Shown: positions 36,514-48,199 of the stretch, piece by piece
Layout: each line of letters opens with the position of its first letter
Numbering within the stretch: position 1 is the stretch's first letter
Assembly (NCBI RefSeq): GCF_032452875.1
Contig: NC_083871.1
Span: forward strand, 4,315,692 to 4,379,691
DNA from: Bos javanicus
Lineage: Eukaryota > Chordata > Mammalia > Artiodactyla > Bovidae
Length of the DNA: 64,000 bases
Direction: 5' to 3'
Translations under genes and position numbers: made by a program
Notes under the pieces: generated by a model
Database searches by the model: none
Seen by the model: the letters and a program-made list of their open reading frames with translations, nothing else
Told to the model about the DNA's origin: nothing

Positions 36514-36641
36514 CTACTAAGTCACATCAGTCATGTCTGACTCTTTGCAATCCTATGGACTAGCCCTTCAGGCTCCCCTGGCCATGGGATTCTCCAGGCA
36601 AGAATACTGGAGTGGGAAGTGTTCCTTACTACTGAGCTAAG
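36514..36641 (-). repeat. Bov-tA SINE with internal deletion
   Basis: The tail and body (aagtcacatcagtcatgtct to aatactggagtggg) are joined directly to a remnant of the head (ttccttactactgagct). Most of the tRNA-like part is deleted. Confidence 0.87.
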
Positions 36642-37003
36642 GTCTGAAAGGAAAGGGGGCAGATATAAGACCTTCACTGGCCTGAGACACACTGTCATTT
36701 AGTAACATAAGTCATGTAGGAATGCAGAGAAGTGAATATGCAAGTGAGTGATTGAGACAGTGATGAAATCCAGAGGTGGAGCCATTAGGGATACTGTCCA
36801 GAACAAGGCTGCTGTCCCAGAATACTTATATGGCAAGTTAATAACAAGTTTACTTGGCAGTATTATTTATTTTCACATGTTGTGGTTTCTTTTTTTCTTT
36901 GCTTTTTTTTTTTTTTGCTGTTGTTGGAGTAAAAGGGTCATTCATTTGTGTTGGCATACACAAAGATATATAGTGATAAAATATTTTTAAGTAAAATAAT
37001 GTT
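36642..37003. other. Unassigned sequence with T-rich run
   Basis: T-rich run at about 36890-36916; nothing else recognised. Confidence 0.4.
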
Positions 37004-37352
37004 TTGTATATTTTAATTTTTACACTTTAGAATGCCTTAAAATTTAGAGAAAATTCACAAAGTTCAGACAAAGAGTTCCCATATACCCTACATCCAATTT
37101 TCTCTATTAACATCTCATTTCAGTGAACAGACTACATTATAAAAAGTCTATATTTCATTCATTTCTTGGTCTTTTCTCATTCTCCAGGATCCCATTATAT
37201 TTATCCATCCAGTCTGTGGCAGTTTCCCAGACTTTGTTTTGCTGACCTGGACAGTTTGGAGGAGTGCTGGCTGGGTGTAGGTAAGATGTCCCACTACTGG
37301 GAACCCTCTAGTGTTTTTCTCATGATTAGACTGAATATATGGATTTTGGCAA

Positions 37353-37569
37353 GCTTCCCAGGTGGTGCTAGTGGTAAAGAATCTACCTGCCAGAAGACAC
37401 AATGGACCTGTGCTCAGTCCCTGGGTCAGGAAGATTCCCTGGAGAAGGAAATGGCAATCCACACCAGTATCCTTGCCTGGAGAATCCCATGGACAGAGGA
37501 GCCTGGCAGGCTTTATTCCATGGGGTCACAAAAAGTTGGACATGACTGAGCACACACACAAAACCAGTC
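37353..37569 (+). repeat. Bov-tA SINE with perfect TSD
   Basis: Head gcttcccaggtggtgctagt to an ACACACACAAAACC tail. A perfect 11-bp TSD, gattttggcaa, is at 37342-37352 and 37570-37580. The B-box region is replaced by a degraded agaagacacaatggacctg stretch. Confidence 0.95.
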
Positions 37570-37771
37570 GATTTTGGCAAAGAAGACTCTGAGATAAAAT
37601 GTTCTTTTTTGACATCATATTAAGTTAATATACTCTCAGTTTGGTTTATGACTATTGATTTTAACCTTGATCACCTGGCCGAGGTACGTTTGTCAGGTTT
37701 CTCCACTGTAAATTACACTTTTTCTTCCCTTTCCCTTATTCATTCTTTGGAAGGAAGTCGCTATGTCAGCA

Positions 37772-37910
37772 AGATACCCTGGAGAGAGGAATGGCTACAC
37801 AGTTTGGTATTCTTGCCTGGAGAATTCCATGGACAGAAGAGCCCTGGAGGGCTACAGTCCATGCGGTTGCAGAGTCAGATCAACTAACAACTGACGAACA
37901 CTTCACTTTT
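37772..37910 (+). repeat. Bov-A type SINE body inserted in L1
   Basis: Reads agataccctggagagaggaa through ggctacagtccatgcggttg to a tail acgaacacttcacttt. Flanks gctatgtcagc (37760-37770) and gctacgtatagc (37911-37922) look like a decayed TSD of L1 sequence. Confidence 0.87.
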
Positions 37911-38765
37911 GCTACGTATAGCCCACTCTTAAGGAGCGGGGAGTTGTCTATCTACATAAGAGTCCATAGAATCCATCTACCTACATCAGTCATTTAGAAT
38001 TCTGAGCAGGAAGTGTATCTATTCTTATGCATCATTTAGTGATACAATCAGTTATCTATATCAGTTTGTACTTATAGATAACTAATTTATATAATGGGTT
38101 ACATATGATTCAATTTTGGGGGGCCCAAATTGTTTCAACTGTGGCCAGTACTGTTGGCTCTTATATCCTTGTAACATGCCTCAATCAATTTGAGGCTTTG
38201 CTTTCAGTTTTGAGAACATCTTCATTTTCTAGTCTAGAGGATGTTCCATTCTCATCTTGTATATTTTCTGTCCAAGTCTTAGAGTGGGCCAGTTTTTCAG
38301 GAAGCCTCATTCCTTTTATTGAAAAATGGAATTAGAAACTATGGCCTAGCTGCCAGGTGTACTTATAGCTTCTGAGGTGTCTATTGTTTCTAAGCCTTCA
38401 ACCCTGAGGAACAAGGGAATACATGTGTGTATGTTAACCCTTGTGTATACACAAATTTATAAATACTGCTGTTTGTAACCACTGTATCTGTATAAAGCAA
38501 GGCCTGAGTTGATACTGATGTCTCCAATTCTAATTCATTACCACATGGATAATTCTAGCCACCTACCCTTACTTCTCCATAACTTTCCACTATAGCAGAG
38601 ACAATTCTGATCTCAGGCATCCAACATCTATTTATCTGAAGGTTCATATCCACTATGTAAAGTGGATTCAGAATTGTTAACCCATACTTTTGTGGGAAAA
38701 AACTTTATCCAGTGGAGTACAGTGTTTACACAAAGCTCCTTTTGTCTTTAGTCTTACAGATGCTT

Positions 38766-38911
38766 TGCTGTTGTTCAGTCTCCAAGTCATGTCCGACTCA
38801 TAGACTGCAGTACACCGGGATTCCCTGTCCTTCACTATCTCCTAGAGCTTGCTTAAATTCATGTCAATTGAACTGATGATGCCATCCAACCATCTCACCC
38901 TCTGCCTCCCT
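38766..38911 (-). repeat. BovB 3'-end fragment
   Basis: Plus strand gctgttgttcagtctccaag, then acaccgggattccctgtcct and tgatgccatccaaccatctc, matching the last about 150 bp of BovB in reverse. Diverged and truncated within the 3' region. Confidence 0.85.
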
Positions 38912-39074
38912 ATGCTACTCATTCCAAAGTTACTTAGGTTGGCATCTCCCTTCCCTCCCAACTTCAGAGAGGTGTTTTCATATCTTTCTAATACAGTTAA
39001 ATTTTATTATGACAGTCTGCATTCCATCTTGAGATCCTCATCCACCTAAATACATTTTTAAAAACACTAAGCTT

Positions 39075-39548
39075 CTGATGAAACTGGAGCCTATTATACA
39101 GAGTGAAGTAAGCCAGAAAGAAAAACACCAATACAGTATACTAACACATATATAAGGAATTTAGAAAGATGGTAACAATAACCCTGTGTACGAGACAGCA
39201 AAAGAGACACTGATGTATAGCACAGTCTTTTGGACTCTGTGTGAGAGGGAGAGGGAGAGGGTGGGATGATTTGGGAGAATGGCATTGAAACATGTATAAT
39301 ATCATATATGAAACGAGTCGCCAGTCCAGGTTTGATGCACGATACTGGATGCTTGGGGCTGGTGCCCTGGGAAGACCCAGAGGGATGGGATGGGGAGGGA
39401 GGTGGGAGGAGGGTTCAGGATGGGGAACACGTGTATACCTGTGGTGGATTCATGTTGATATATGGCAAAACCAATACAATATTGTAAAGTTAAAAAATGA
39501 AATTAAAAAAAAAGACCGAAAACAACTAAATATTCAAAAATAAAAAAT
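39075..39548 (+). repeat. Young ruminant L1 (L1-BT) 3' end with perfect 15-bp TSD
   Basis: Sense L1-BT 3' end: end of ORF2 (gagtgaagtaagccagaaag), 3' UTR with a G-rich stretch (gggatggggagggaggtggg) and the terminal caatattgtaaag with an A-rich tail. A perfect 15-bp TSD, aaaaacactaagctt, is at 39060-39074 and 39549-39563. 5'-truncated to about 474 bp. Confidence 0.97.
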
Positions 39549-40427
39549 AAAAACACTAAGCTTTACTATTTGTGCTATGAAGCTGAAGGGTTTTGGCAAA
39601 TGCACAGTGTCATGTCCACCAGTGAAGCATGACATAAAATAGTCTCTTCTTCACACACACAAAGTCCTATGCACGTCACTATTCAGCCACTTCCGTGAGC
39701 TGGATCCCTGGCAACTGCTGTCTTAATTACTGTTGTTCTGAATTGCCCTTTCCAAAATGTTATAAATGGAATCATATATTAATTAACTTTTTCAGGCTGA
39801 TTTATTTCACTTAGCAATGTGTTTTTGTAATCCATCCACGTCTTGTGTGGTTTTACCTGCTTATTCTTCTTTTATTGCTGAGTAATCTGTCATTGTCTCA
39901 ATATATCAAATGTTGTTTATCCATTAACCTATAGGAGTACATCTTTGTTGTTTCTAGGCTTTGGGGATTATAAATACTCACATTTGGGTTTTTATGTGGG
40001 CATATACTTTTAATTAGTTGGGTAAATACCCGAGGACACAATTACCAGATTTTGGGGGCAGGTTATGTTTAGTTTTGAAAGCAAATACCCAATTGTTGTC
40101 CAAAACAGCCATATCATTGTGCATTCAGGCCAGCAATGATTGAGAATTCCTGTCTCCCACACTGGTATTTAAGGGATTGTCCCACCTATTTTAGTCACTT
40201 GAATAAATGTGTAGTGGTATCTCAGTGAAGTTTAGTGTGTGTTTCCTTAATGACAAATGACCTTGAACATCTTTTCAAACATGCCGCCTCTGCATCTTCT
40301 TCATTGAGGTACATCTTCTGACTTTTTGCTCACGTTTTAACTGAGTTGTTTGATTTCTTACTGTTGAGCCTTAAGGCATGGTTTGGACACAAGACCTGTA
40401 TGAGACACATGGGGTTTGTTGCATGTT

Positions 40428-40554
40428 TTGTCTGTTTGTTTTGGCCACACCATATAGCATGCAGGATCTCAGTTCCCTGACCACGGATCAAACCCATGTT
40501 ACTTGTACTGGACGTGTAGAGTCTTAACCACTGGACCACAAGGGAAGTCCTTGT
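40428..40554 (-). repeat. CHR-type SINE (cetartiodactyl tRNA-derived)
   Basis: Plus strand reads ttttggccacaccatatagc, atctcagttccctgaccacg, gatcaaacccatgtt and agtcttaaccactggaccac followed by aagggaagtcc. This is the reverse of the CHR SINE head and body, a family shared by ruminants, hippos and whales and older than Bov-tA. Confidence 0.88.
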
Positions 40555-42434
40555 AAATATTTTCTTATGTACATGTATTATTTATATGTATTCTCATAGC
40601 ATATACAGAAAGTATAGCAAATCTACCACTTACCCACCTGGGAAGGAAACCAACTTTGAGGTGAGAGCATTTGTTAAGTGTTTTGGCAGAGGGGAGGGGA
40701 GGCAGTAAGGGAGAGGGAATCAGCAGGTGTATAGTGTATTTTGTTCTTAAGCATTGAGTTTACTGCACACATTTCTCCCTAGATCTCTTGTAGGAGAAGA
40801 AATAGAGCAAAAAACAAACAAACAAACAAAAATGATAGTAGAATAAGACCCAAAGGAGCCAACGTTAGCATCTGAATAAGCAATCAACACACTGGGTGTA
40901 TCCCGACCCCAAAAGCTGCAAGAGGAAGATCAGGGCTCAGGAAAGCTTCCCTGTGTGACCCCTGAACAGAGTCAGCCCAGGGGTGTGGGCTGGGGTCCCT
41001 TCAAAGGGGCTTCTGTCTTGTGACAGTGGGTGAGTTTCCCCCCACGCCCAGCCTCCAGCCTGCACTGCCTGAGCCCCCGCTGAAAGCCAGTGCACCTCTG
41101 TGTGTGCAGCCTTCTGACTTGAATAGGGCTCCCATGTCCTCCAAATTATCTAATATGACCCATGTTTTCTAATAACCTTTGAGGTTGGACAACTTCTGTT
41201 AAGATGAGTGGCTATTAGAGAGATATAGAAAAGAATCTTAGAAAGGCAGAGTGTGTCTTTTCTGGATTTTATTGTTATGCTGAGTCATTTTCCTGCTCCA
41301 GGTAACCCAAATGTCTCTGAAATGCCTTATCACCTAACATCTAGAAAGTCTCAGCTTGATACACATTCAGTGATGTATTGAAACTCAAGGACCTCCCTAG
41401 AAGGAGCATCTGAAGCCTCATCTTTTAGCTCTTGCTTCTGGCAACCAGGGCCCAGGTGGGGGAAACTTGGCCCCTTTCCTTGATTTCATGAAATAGAAAA
41501 AACAAGCAAACAAGCAGTGCACAGCACCATATATGTACAAGCTAAGTATTTGAGAAAATTGCATTATTATTGAAAGTTTCAGGACTTGAGCAAATTCACA
41601 AAGCAGCAAGAGAACCACCTTGAATATCACACTTCTCCCCCTTTACAGTCCTCCCAACCGCCAGAACCTGGACTTTCCTGGTGCTGCCAGCCCTGCTGCG
41701 GCCCCGCTGACCTCTTAGTATGTTACAGATTTCCCTGGCCTGTTTCTCTCATCTCTGATTTTTTCCCTTTTTCTTCCTGGCCTCACTGGTTGGCCACCAT
41801 GCCAATACTTCACCTTCTGTTCAGCAGTAGAAATTATCTTGCACCTTCAGTACCACACTACATTATCTAAATACCTCAGTACACACAGAAGAACAAAAAC
41901 ACCATTTAGCCATTGTGTTAGAAATATAAAGAACAAGCAGAAAACCTGAGGTCACCTCTAACTGGCTACCTGAAGAGAAGCCTTCATCCTTGAGAGGCAT
42001 TTATGACTTAAATATGTTTTCCTCTGCGACACCTGTGTTTGTTGTGACAGCTTGAAATAAGCTGAGATGCTGCTTACTTCTCTCTGCGCCTCCGTCCTCT
42101 GACAGAAGATTAAGAAGGCAGTGATCACTAAGGAGATTTGTCAAATATGAGCTCTCAGTTCCTGCATGGGGAAGGGTATGTGCACACTGGGTCAGGTCCC
42201 AACGTCTTACCATTAATTTCCCTGTGATTTTTATGAATGCTGGGAAACTCAAGCACTTACTTCATGAGAAAGTATATCCTTCACCTATGCTGAATCTCAA
42301 ATTGTTTCAAAAGTTTCACTTTTCTCATAAATAAAAGTTAACTGGTTATAATTAGCCAGATTATAACCAAATTCTCAGAAATTTGAGTTATATGTGACAA
42401 TTTTCTGTGTTTTCCAGAACTCTTTTAAGTTTAT
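40555..42434. other. Mostly unique sequence, locally GC-richer
   Basis: Contains an AAAC run at about 40810-40831 and GC-richer stretches at about 40900-41110 and 41620-41720. Short frames have no recognisable domain. No gene supported. Confidence 0.4.
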
Positions 42435-42470
42435 AACTGAACTGACTTATATATATATATCAGTTCAGTT
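42435..42470. repeat. Perfect inverted repeat with TA loop at BovB tail
   Basis: Arms aactgaactga (42435-42445) and tcagttcagtt (42460-42470) are exact reverse complements around a 14-nt AT loop. The right arm is the BovB minus-strand tail. The left arm looks like a plus-strand BovB tail unit. Confidence 0.85.
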
Positions 42471-44645
42471 CAGTCTCTCAGTCATGTCCGACTTTGCGAC
42501 ACCATGAATCACAGCATGCCAGGCCTCCCTGTCCATCACCAACTCCGGGAGTCCACTCAGACTCACGTCCATCGAGTCAGTGATGCCATCCAGCCATCTC
42601 ATCCTCTGTCGTCCCCTTCTCCTCCTGCACCCAATCCCTCCAAGCATCAGAGTCTTTTCCAATGAGTCAACTCTTTGCATGAAGTGGCCAAAGTACTGGA
42701 GTTTCAGCTTCAACATCATTCCTTCCAAAGAAATCCCAGGGCTGATCTCCTTTAGAATGGACAGGTTGGATCTTCATACAGTCCAAGGGACTCTCAAGAG
42801 TCTTCTCCAACACCACAGTTCAAAAGCATCAATTCTTCGGTGCTCAGCCTTTTTCACAGTCCAACTTTCACATCCATACATGACCACAGGAAAAACCATA
42901 GCCTTGACTAGACAGATCTTTGTTGGCAAAGTAATGTCTCTGCTTTTCAATATACTATCTAGGTTGGTCATAACTCTTCTTCCAAGGAGTAAGCGTCTTT
43001 CAATTTGATGGCTGCAGTCACCATCTGCAGTGATTTTGGAGCCCCCCAAAACCAAAATCTGACACTGTTTCCACAGTTTCCCCATCTACTTGCCATGAAG
43101 TGATGGGACCAGAAGCCATGATATTCGTTTTCTGAATGTTGAGCTTTAAGCCAACTTTTTCACTCTCCTCTTTCACTTTCATTAAGAGACTTTTTAGTTC
43201 CTCTTCACTTTCTGCCATGAGGATGGTGTCATCTACATATCTGAGGTTACTGATATTTCTCCCAGCAATCTTGATTCCAGCTTGTGTTTCTTCCAGCCCA
43301 GTGTTTCTCATGATGTACTCTGCATATAAGTTAAATAAGCAGGGTGACAATATACAGCCTTGACATACTCCTTTTCCTATTTGGAACCAGTCTGTTGTTC
43401 CATGTCCAGTTCTAACTGTTGCTTCTGACCTGCATATAGGTTTCTCAAGCAGCAGGTCAGGTGGTCTAGTATTCCCATCTCTTTCAGAATTTTCCACAGT
43501 TTACTGTGATCCACACAGTCAATGGCTTTGGCATGGTCAATAAATAGAAATAGATGTTTTTCTGGAACTCTCTTGCTTTTTCAATTTGATCGCTGGTTCC
43601 TCTCCTTTTTATAAAACCAGCTTGAACATCTGGAAGTTCACGATTCACGTATTGCTAAAGCCTTGCTTGGAGAATTTTGAGCATTACTTTACTAGCGTAT
43701 GAGATGAGTGCAATTGTGCGGTAGTTTGAGCATTCTTTGGCATTGCCTTTCTTTGGGATTGGAATGAAAACTCACCTTTTCCAGTCCTGTGGCCACTGCT
43801 GAGTTTTTCCAATTTGCTGGCATATTGAGTGCAGCACTTTCACAGCATCATCTTTAGGATTTGACATAGCTGAACTGGAATTCCATCACCTCCACTAGCT
43901 TTGTTCATAGTGGGCTTTCTAAGGCCCACTTGACTTCACATTCCAGGATGTCTGGCTCTAGGTCAGTGATCACACCATCATGATTATCTGGATCATGAAG
44001 ATCATTTTTGTACAGTTTTTCTGTGTATTCTTGCCACCTCTTCTTAATATCTTCTGCTTCTGGTAGGTCCATACCATTTCTGGCCTTTATCAATCCCATC
44101 TTTGCATGAAATGTTCCCTTGGTATCTCTAATTTTCTTGAAGAGATCTGTAGTCTTTCCCATTCTGTTGTTTTCCTCTATTTCTTTGCATTGATCACTGA
44201 AGAAGGCTTTCTTATGTCTTCTTGCTATTCTTTGGAACTCTGCATTCAGATGCTTGTATGTTTCATTTTCTCCTTTGCTTTTCACTTCTCTTCTTTTCTC
44301 AGCTATTCGTAAGGCCTCCCCAGACAGCCATTTTGCTTTTTTGCATTTCTTTTCCATGGGGATGGTTTTGATCCTGTCTCCTGTACAATGTCACAAACCT
44401 CAGTCCATAGTTCACCAGGCACCATATCTAGCAGATCTAGTCCCTTAAATCTATTTCTCACTTCTACTGTATAGTCATAAGGGATTTGATTTAGGTCATA
44501 CCTGAATGGTCTAGTGGTTTTCCTACTTTCTTAAGTTTAACTCTGAATTTGGCAATAAGGAGTTCAAGATCTGAGCCACAGTCAGTTCCTGGTCTTGTTT
44601 TTGCTGACTGTATAGAGCTTCTCCATCTTTGGCTGCAAAGAATAT
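42459..44645 (-). repeat. BovB LINE, 5'-truncated, about 2.2 kb
   Basis: A minus-strand BovB from its CAGTTC tail through the C-terminal region, RT domain, linker and into the end of the endonuclease region (stops near agcttctccatctttggctg, the CSQRWRS part). In fragments on the minus strand: 43905-44357 linker region, 43018-43497 RT with palm motif YVDD, 42774-43085 and 42465-42728 C-terminal region. Several frameshifts; inactive. Confidence 0.96.
43018..44357 (-). pseudogene. BovB linker/RT remnants
   Basis: Two in-order minus-strand frames separated by frameshifts. 43905-44357 (150 codons) covers the basic linker between endonuclease and RT (KRREVKSKGENETYKHLNAE and KKIRDTKGTFHAKMG). 43018-43497 (159 codons) covers RT with GVCQGCILSPC and the palm motif YVDD, where BovB usually has YADD; both aspartates remain. 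The motif A region between them (near 43510-43560) is damaged: a few bases are missing around 'aataaatagaaatag' relative to other copies here. The copy cannot make a full protein. Confidence 0.88.
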
Positions 44646-44868
44646 TACCATCTAATTTCCTGAAAGAAATTATTACATGGAGCAAACTATAACTTTATAG
44701 CTTGTCACATGAAAATTCAAAGGAAAAATTTTTTCTAACATCTGCTATTTTACTTGCTATGGAAATCATAATTCAGAGAAGCTATTACCAAAGAATATTC
44801 ACAAATAGGTAAATAACGTAAGTGTCCAGGATGGCCAACTTTTGCCTGAGACTATATTTAAATATATG
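44646..44868. other. Spacer between two head-to-head BovB copies
   Basis: About 220 bp of AT-rich sequence that is neither BovB nor another recognised repeat. It separates the 5' ends of the minus-strand and plus-strand copies. Confidence 0.6.
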
Positions 44869-47800
44869 AATCCATCATGGAGAAGGGAATGACAAACCAC
44901 TTCAGTATTGTTGCCTTGAGAACCCCATGAACAGTATGAAAAGGCAAAATAATAGGATACTGAAAGAGAAACTCCCCAGGTCAGTAGGTGCCCAATATGC
45001 TACTGGAGATCAGTGGAGAAATAACTCCAGAAAGAATGAAGGGATGGAGCCAAAGCAAAAACAATACCCAGCTGTGGATGTGACTGGTGATAGAAGCAAG
45101 GTCTGATGCTGTAAAGAGCAATATTGCATAGGAATCTGGAATGTCAGTTCCATGAATCAAGGTAAATTGGAAGTGGTCAAACAAGAGATGGCAAGAGTGA
45201 ATGTCGACATTCTAGGAATCAGCGAACTGAAATGGACTGAAATGGGTGAATTTAACTCAGATGACCATTATATCTACTACTGTGGGCAGGAATCCCTCAG
45301 AAGAAATGGAGTGGCCATCATGGTCAACAAAAGAGTCTGAAATGCAGTACTTGGATGCAATCTCAAAAACGACGGAATGATCTCTGTTCATTTCCACGGC
45401 AAACCATTCAGTATCACAGTAATCCAAGTCTATGCCCCAACCAGTAACGCTGAAGAAGCTGAAGTTGAACGGTTCTATGAAGACCTCCAAGACCTTTTAG
45501 AACTAACACCCAAGAAAGATGTCCTTTTCATTATAGGGAACTGGAATGCAAAAGTAGGAAGTCAAGAAACACCTGGAGTAACAGGCAAATTTGGCCTTGG
45601 AGTACGGAATGAAGCAGGGCAAAGACTAATAGAGTTTTGCCAAGAAAATGGACTGGTCATAACAAACACCCTCTTCCAACAACACAAGAGAAGACTCTAT
45701 ACACGGACATCACCAGATGGTCAACACCAAAATCAGATATATAATATTTTTTGCAGCCAAAGATGGAGAAGCTCTACAGTCAGCAAAATCAAGACCAGGA
45801 ACTGACTGTGGCTCAGACCATGAACTCTTTATTGCCAAATTCAGATTTAAATTGAAGAAAGTAAGGAAAACCACTAGACCATTCAGGTACGACCTAAATC
45901 AAATCTCTTATGATTATACAGTGGAAGTGAGAAATAGATTTAAGGGACTAGATCTGATAGATAGAGTGCCTGATGAACTATGGAATGAGGTTCGTGACAT
46001 TGTACAGGAGACAGGAATCAAGACCATCCCCATGGAAAAGAAATGCAGAAAAGCAAAATGGCTGTCTGGGGAGGCCTTGCAAATAGCTGTGAAAAGAAGA
46101 GAAGAGAAAAGCAGAGGAGAAAAGGAAAGATATAAACATCTGAATGCAGAGTTCCAAAGAATACCAAGAAGAGATAAGAAAGCCTTCTTCAGTGATTAAT
46201 GAAAAGAAATAGGAGAAAACAACAGAATGGGAAAGACTAGAGATCTCTTCAAGAAAACTAGAGATACCAAGGGAACATTTCATGCAAAGATGGGCTTGAT
46301 AAAGGACAGAAATGGTATGGACCTACCAGAAGCAGAAGATATTAAGAAGAGATGGCAAGAATACACAGAAAAACTGAACAAAAAAAGATCTTCACGACCC
46401 AGATAATCATGATGATGTGATCACTGACTTAGAGCCAGATATCCTGGAATGTGAAGTCAAGTGGGCTTTAGAAAGCATCACTATGATCAAGGCTAGTGGA
46501 GGTGATAGAATTCCAGTTGAGCTATTCCAAATCTTGAAAGATGATGCTGTGAAAGTGCTGCATTCAATATGCCAGCAAATTAGGAAAAGTCAGCAGTGAC
46601 ACAGCACTGGAAAAGGTCAGTGTCATTCCAATCCCAAAGAAAGGCAATGCCAAAGAATGCTCAAACTACCGCACAATTGCACTCATCTCACACGCTAATA
46701 AAGTAATGCTCAAAATTCTCCAAGTCAGGCTTCAGCAATATGTGAACCGTGAAATTCCTCATGTTCAAGCTGGTTTTAGAAAAGGCAGAGGAACCAGAGA
46801 ACAAATTGCCAACATCCGTTGGATCATGGAAAAAACAAGAGAGTTCCAGAAAAACATCTATTTCTGCTTTATTGACTATGCCAAAGCCTTTGACTGTGTG
46901 AATCACAATAAACTGGAAAATTTTGAAAGAGATAGGAATACCAGACCACCTGACCTGCCCCTTGAGAACTTTGTGTGCAGGTCAGGAAGCAACAGTTAGA
47001 ACTGGACATGGAACAACAGACTGATTCCAAATAGGAAAAAGAGTACATCAAAGCTGTATATTGTCACCCTGCTTATTTAACTTATATGCAGAGTACATCA
47101 TGAGAAACACTGGGCTGGAAGAAGCACAAGCTGGAATCAAGATTGCCGGGAGAAATATCAATAACCTCAGATATGCAGATGACACCACCCTTATGGCAGA
47201 AAGTGAAGAGGAACTAAAAAGCCTCTTGATGAAAGTGAAAGTGGAGAGTGAAAAAGTTGGCTTAAAGCTCAACATTCAGAAAACCAAGATCATGGCATCC
47301 AGTCATCACTTCATGGGAAATAGATGGGGAAACAGTGGAAAAAGTGTCAGACTTTTTTTTCTGGGCTCCAAAATCACTGCAGATGGTGCCTGCAGCCATG
47401 AAATTAGAAGACGCTCACTCCTTTGAAGAAAAGTTATGACCAGCCTAGATAGTATATTCAAAAGCAGAGACATTACTTTGCCAACAAAGGTCTGGCTATT
47501 GAAGGCTGTGATTTTTCCTGTGGTCATGTATGAATGTGAGAGTTGGAATGTGAAGAAGGCTGAGCACCAAAGAATTGATGCTGTGAATTTGAACTGTGGT
47601 GTTGGAGAAGACTCTTCAGAGTCCCTTGGACTGCAAGGAGATCCAACCAGTCCATTCTGAAGGAGATCAGCCCTGGGATTTCTTTGGAAGGAATGATGCT
47701 AAAGCTGAAACTCCAGTACTTTGGCCACCTTATGTGAAGAGTTGATTCATTGGAAAAGAGTCTGATGCTGGGAGGAATTGGGCGCAGGAGGAGAAGAGGA

Positions 47801-47972
47801 TGACAGAGGATGAGATGGCTGGATGGCATCACTGACTCGATGGACCTGAGTCTGTTTGAACTCCGGGAGTTGGTGATGGACAGGGAGGCCTGGCGTGCTG
47901 CGATTTATGGGGTCGCAAAGAGTCGGACATGACTGAGCCACTGATCTGATCTGATCTGATCTGATCTGATTG
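44869..47972 (+). repeat. BovB LINE, nearly full length
   Basis: Starts near 'tccatcatggagaagggaat' and runs through 5' region, endonuclease, linker, RT and C-terminal region to the 3' end (ggggtcgcaaagagtcggac) and a GATCT repeat tail at 47941-47970. At about 3.1 kb this is close to the full family length and is the most complete element in the window. Confidence 0.97.
45119..47890 (+). pseudogene. BovB endonuclease-reverse transcriptase, broken by stops and frameshifts
   Basis: In order: 45119-45340 gives the endonuclease N-terminus (IWNV and ISELKW with the catalytic Glu) and ends at a premature TGA. 45377-45805 continues it, but the usual GDWNAK motif reads GNWNAK, losing a catalytic Asp. 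A shift near 45770-45780 moves to the 45717-46199 frame, which keeps the GSDHE motif and ends at an in-frame TAA (46197-46199). A further shift near 46380 leads to 46417-46599, then 46706-46999 (RT motif FIDYAKAFD) and 47061-47426 (palm motif YADD intact at 47172-47183). More breaks follow in the C-terminal region. The protein would nick DNA and copy the element's RNA at the nick; this copy cannot encode it. Confidence 0.93.
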
Positions 47973-48199
47973 AAAAGTGGTTCTGTCCAGCTGCTTGGAG
48001 ACCATCTGCATTCTGTGCTATATTTATCCTGCACAATCACTGAACTTGGGAATAAGCAGTCTGTGAGTTCAGTCTCACCTTTGTCTATTAGTCTGTAACT
48101 CAGTGGTAGAATACATAGCAATTATTTGTAAAAATCTTCATGTTTACTCAGCTGTTAGATTTGAGATGTGAAAAAGCAAAAGTAAATCTAAACTATCTT

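Larger units (their letters stand above)
37004..40371 (-). repeat. Ancient L1, minus strand, interrupted by four insertions
   Basis: L1M-type sequence in antisense, in pieces: 37004-37352 (agttcccatataccctacat, ctcattctccaggatcccat), 37581-37771 (ttaaccttgatcacctggcc), 37913-38765 (cccactcttaaggagc, cattccttttattgaaaaat), about 38912-39074, and 39564-40371 (tcacttagcaatgtgttttt, tggcagtatc-like and ORF2 3' landmarks). The order is collinear with one element once Bov-tA, Bov-A, BovB and L1-BT are removed. Exact subfamily not assignable by eye. Confidence 0.75.

Noticed and set aside
42580..43008. Recurrent protein family reading like MPSSHLILCRPLLLL at many sites (8.0, 13.2, 32.3, 42.6, 47.5, 52.0 and 57.1 kb)
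   Set aside because: These frames are the antisense strand of BovB 3' coding sequence. Their similarity comes from repeat copy number, not from a gene family.
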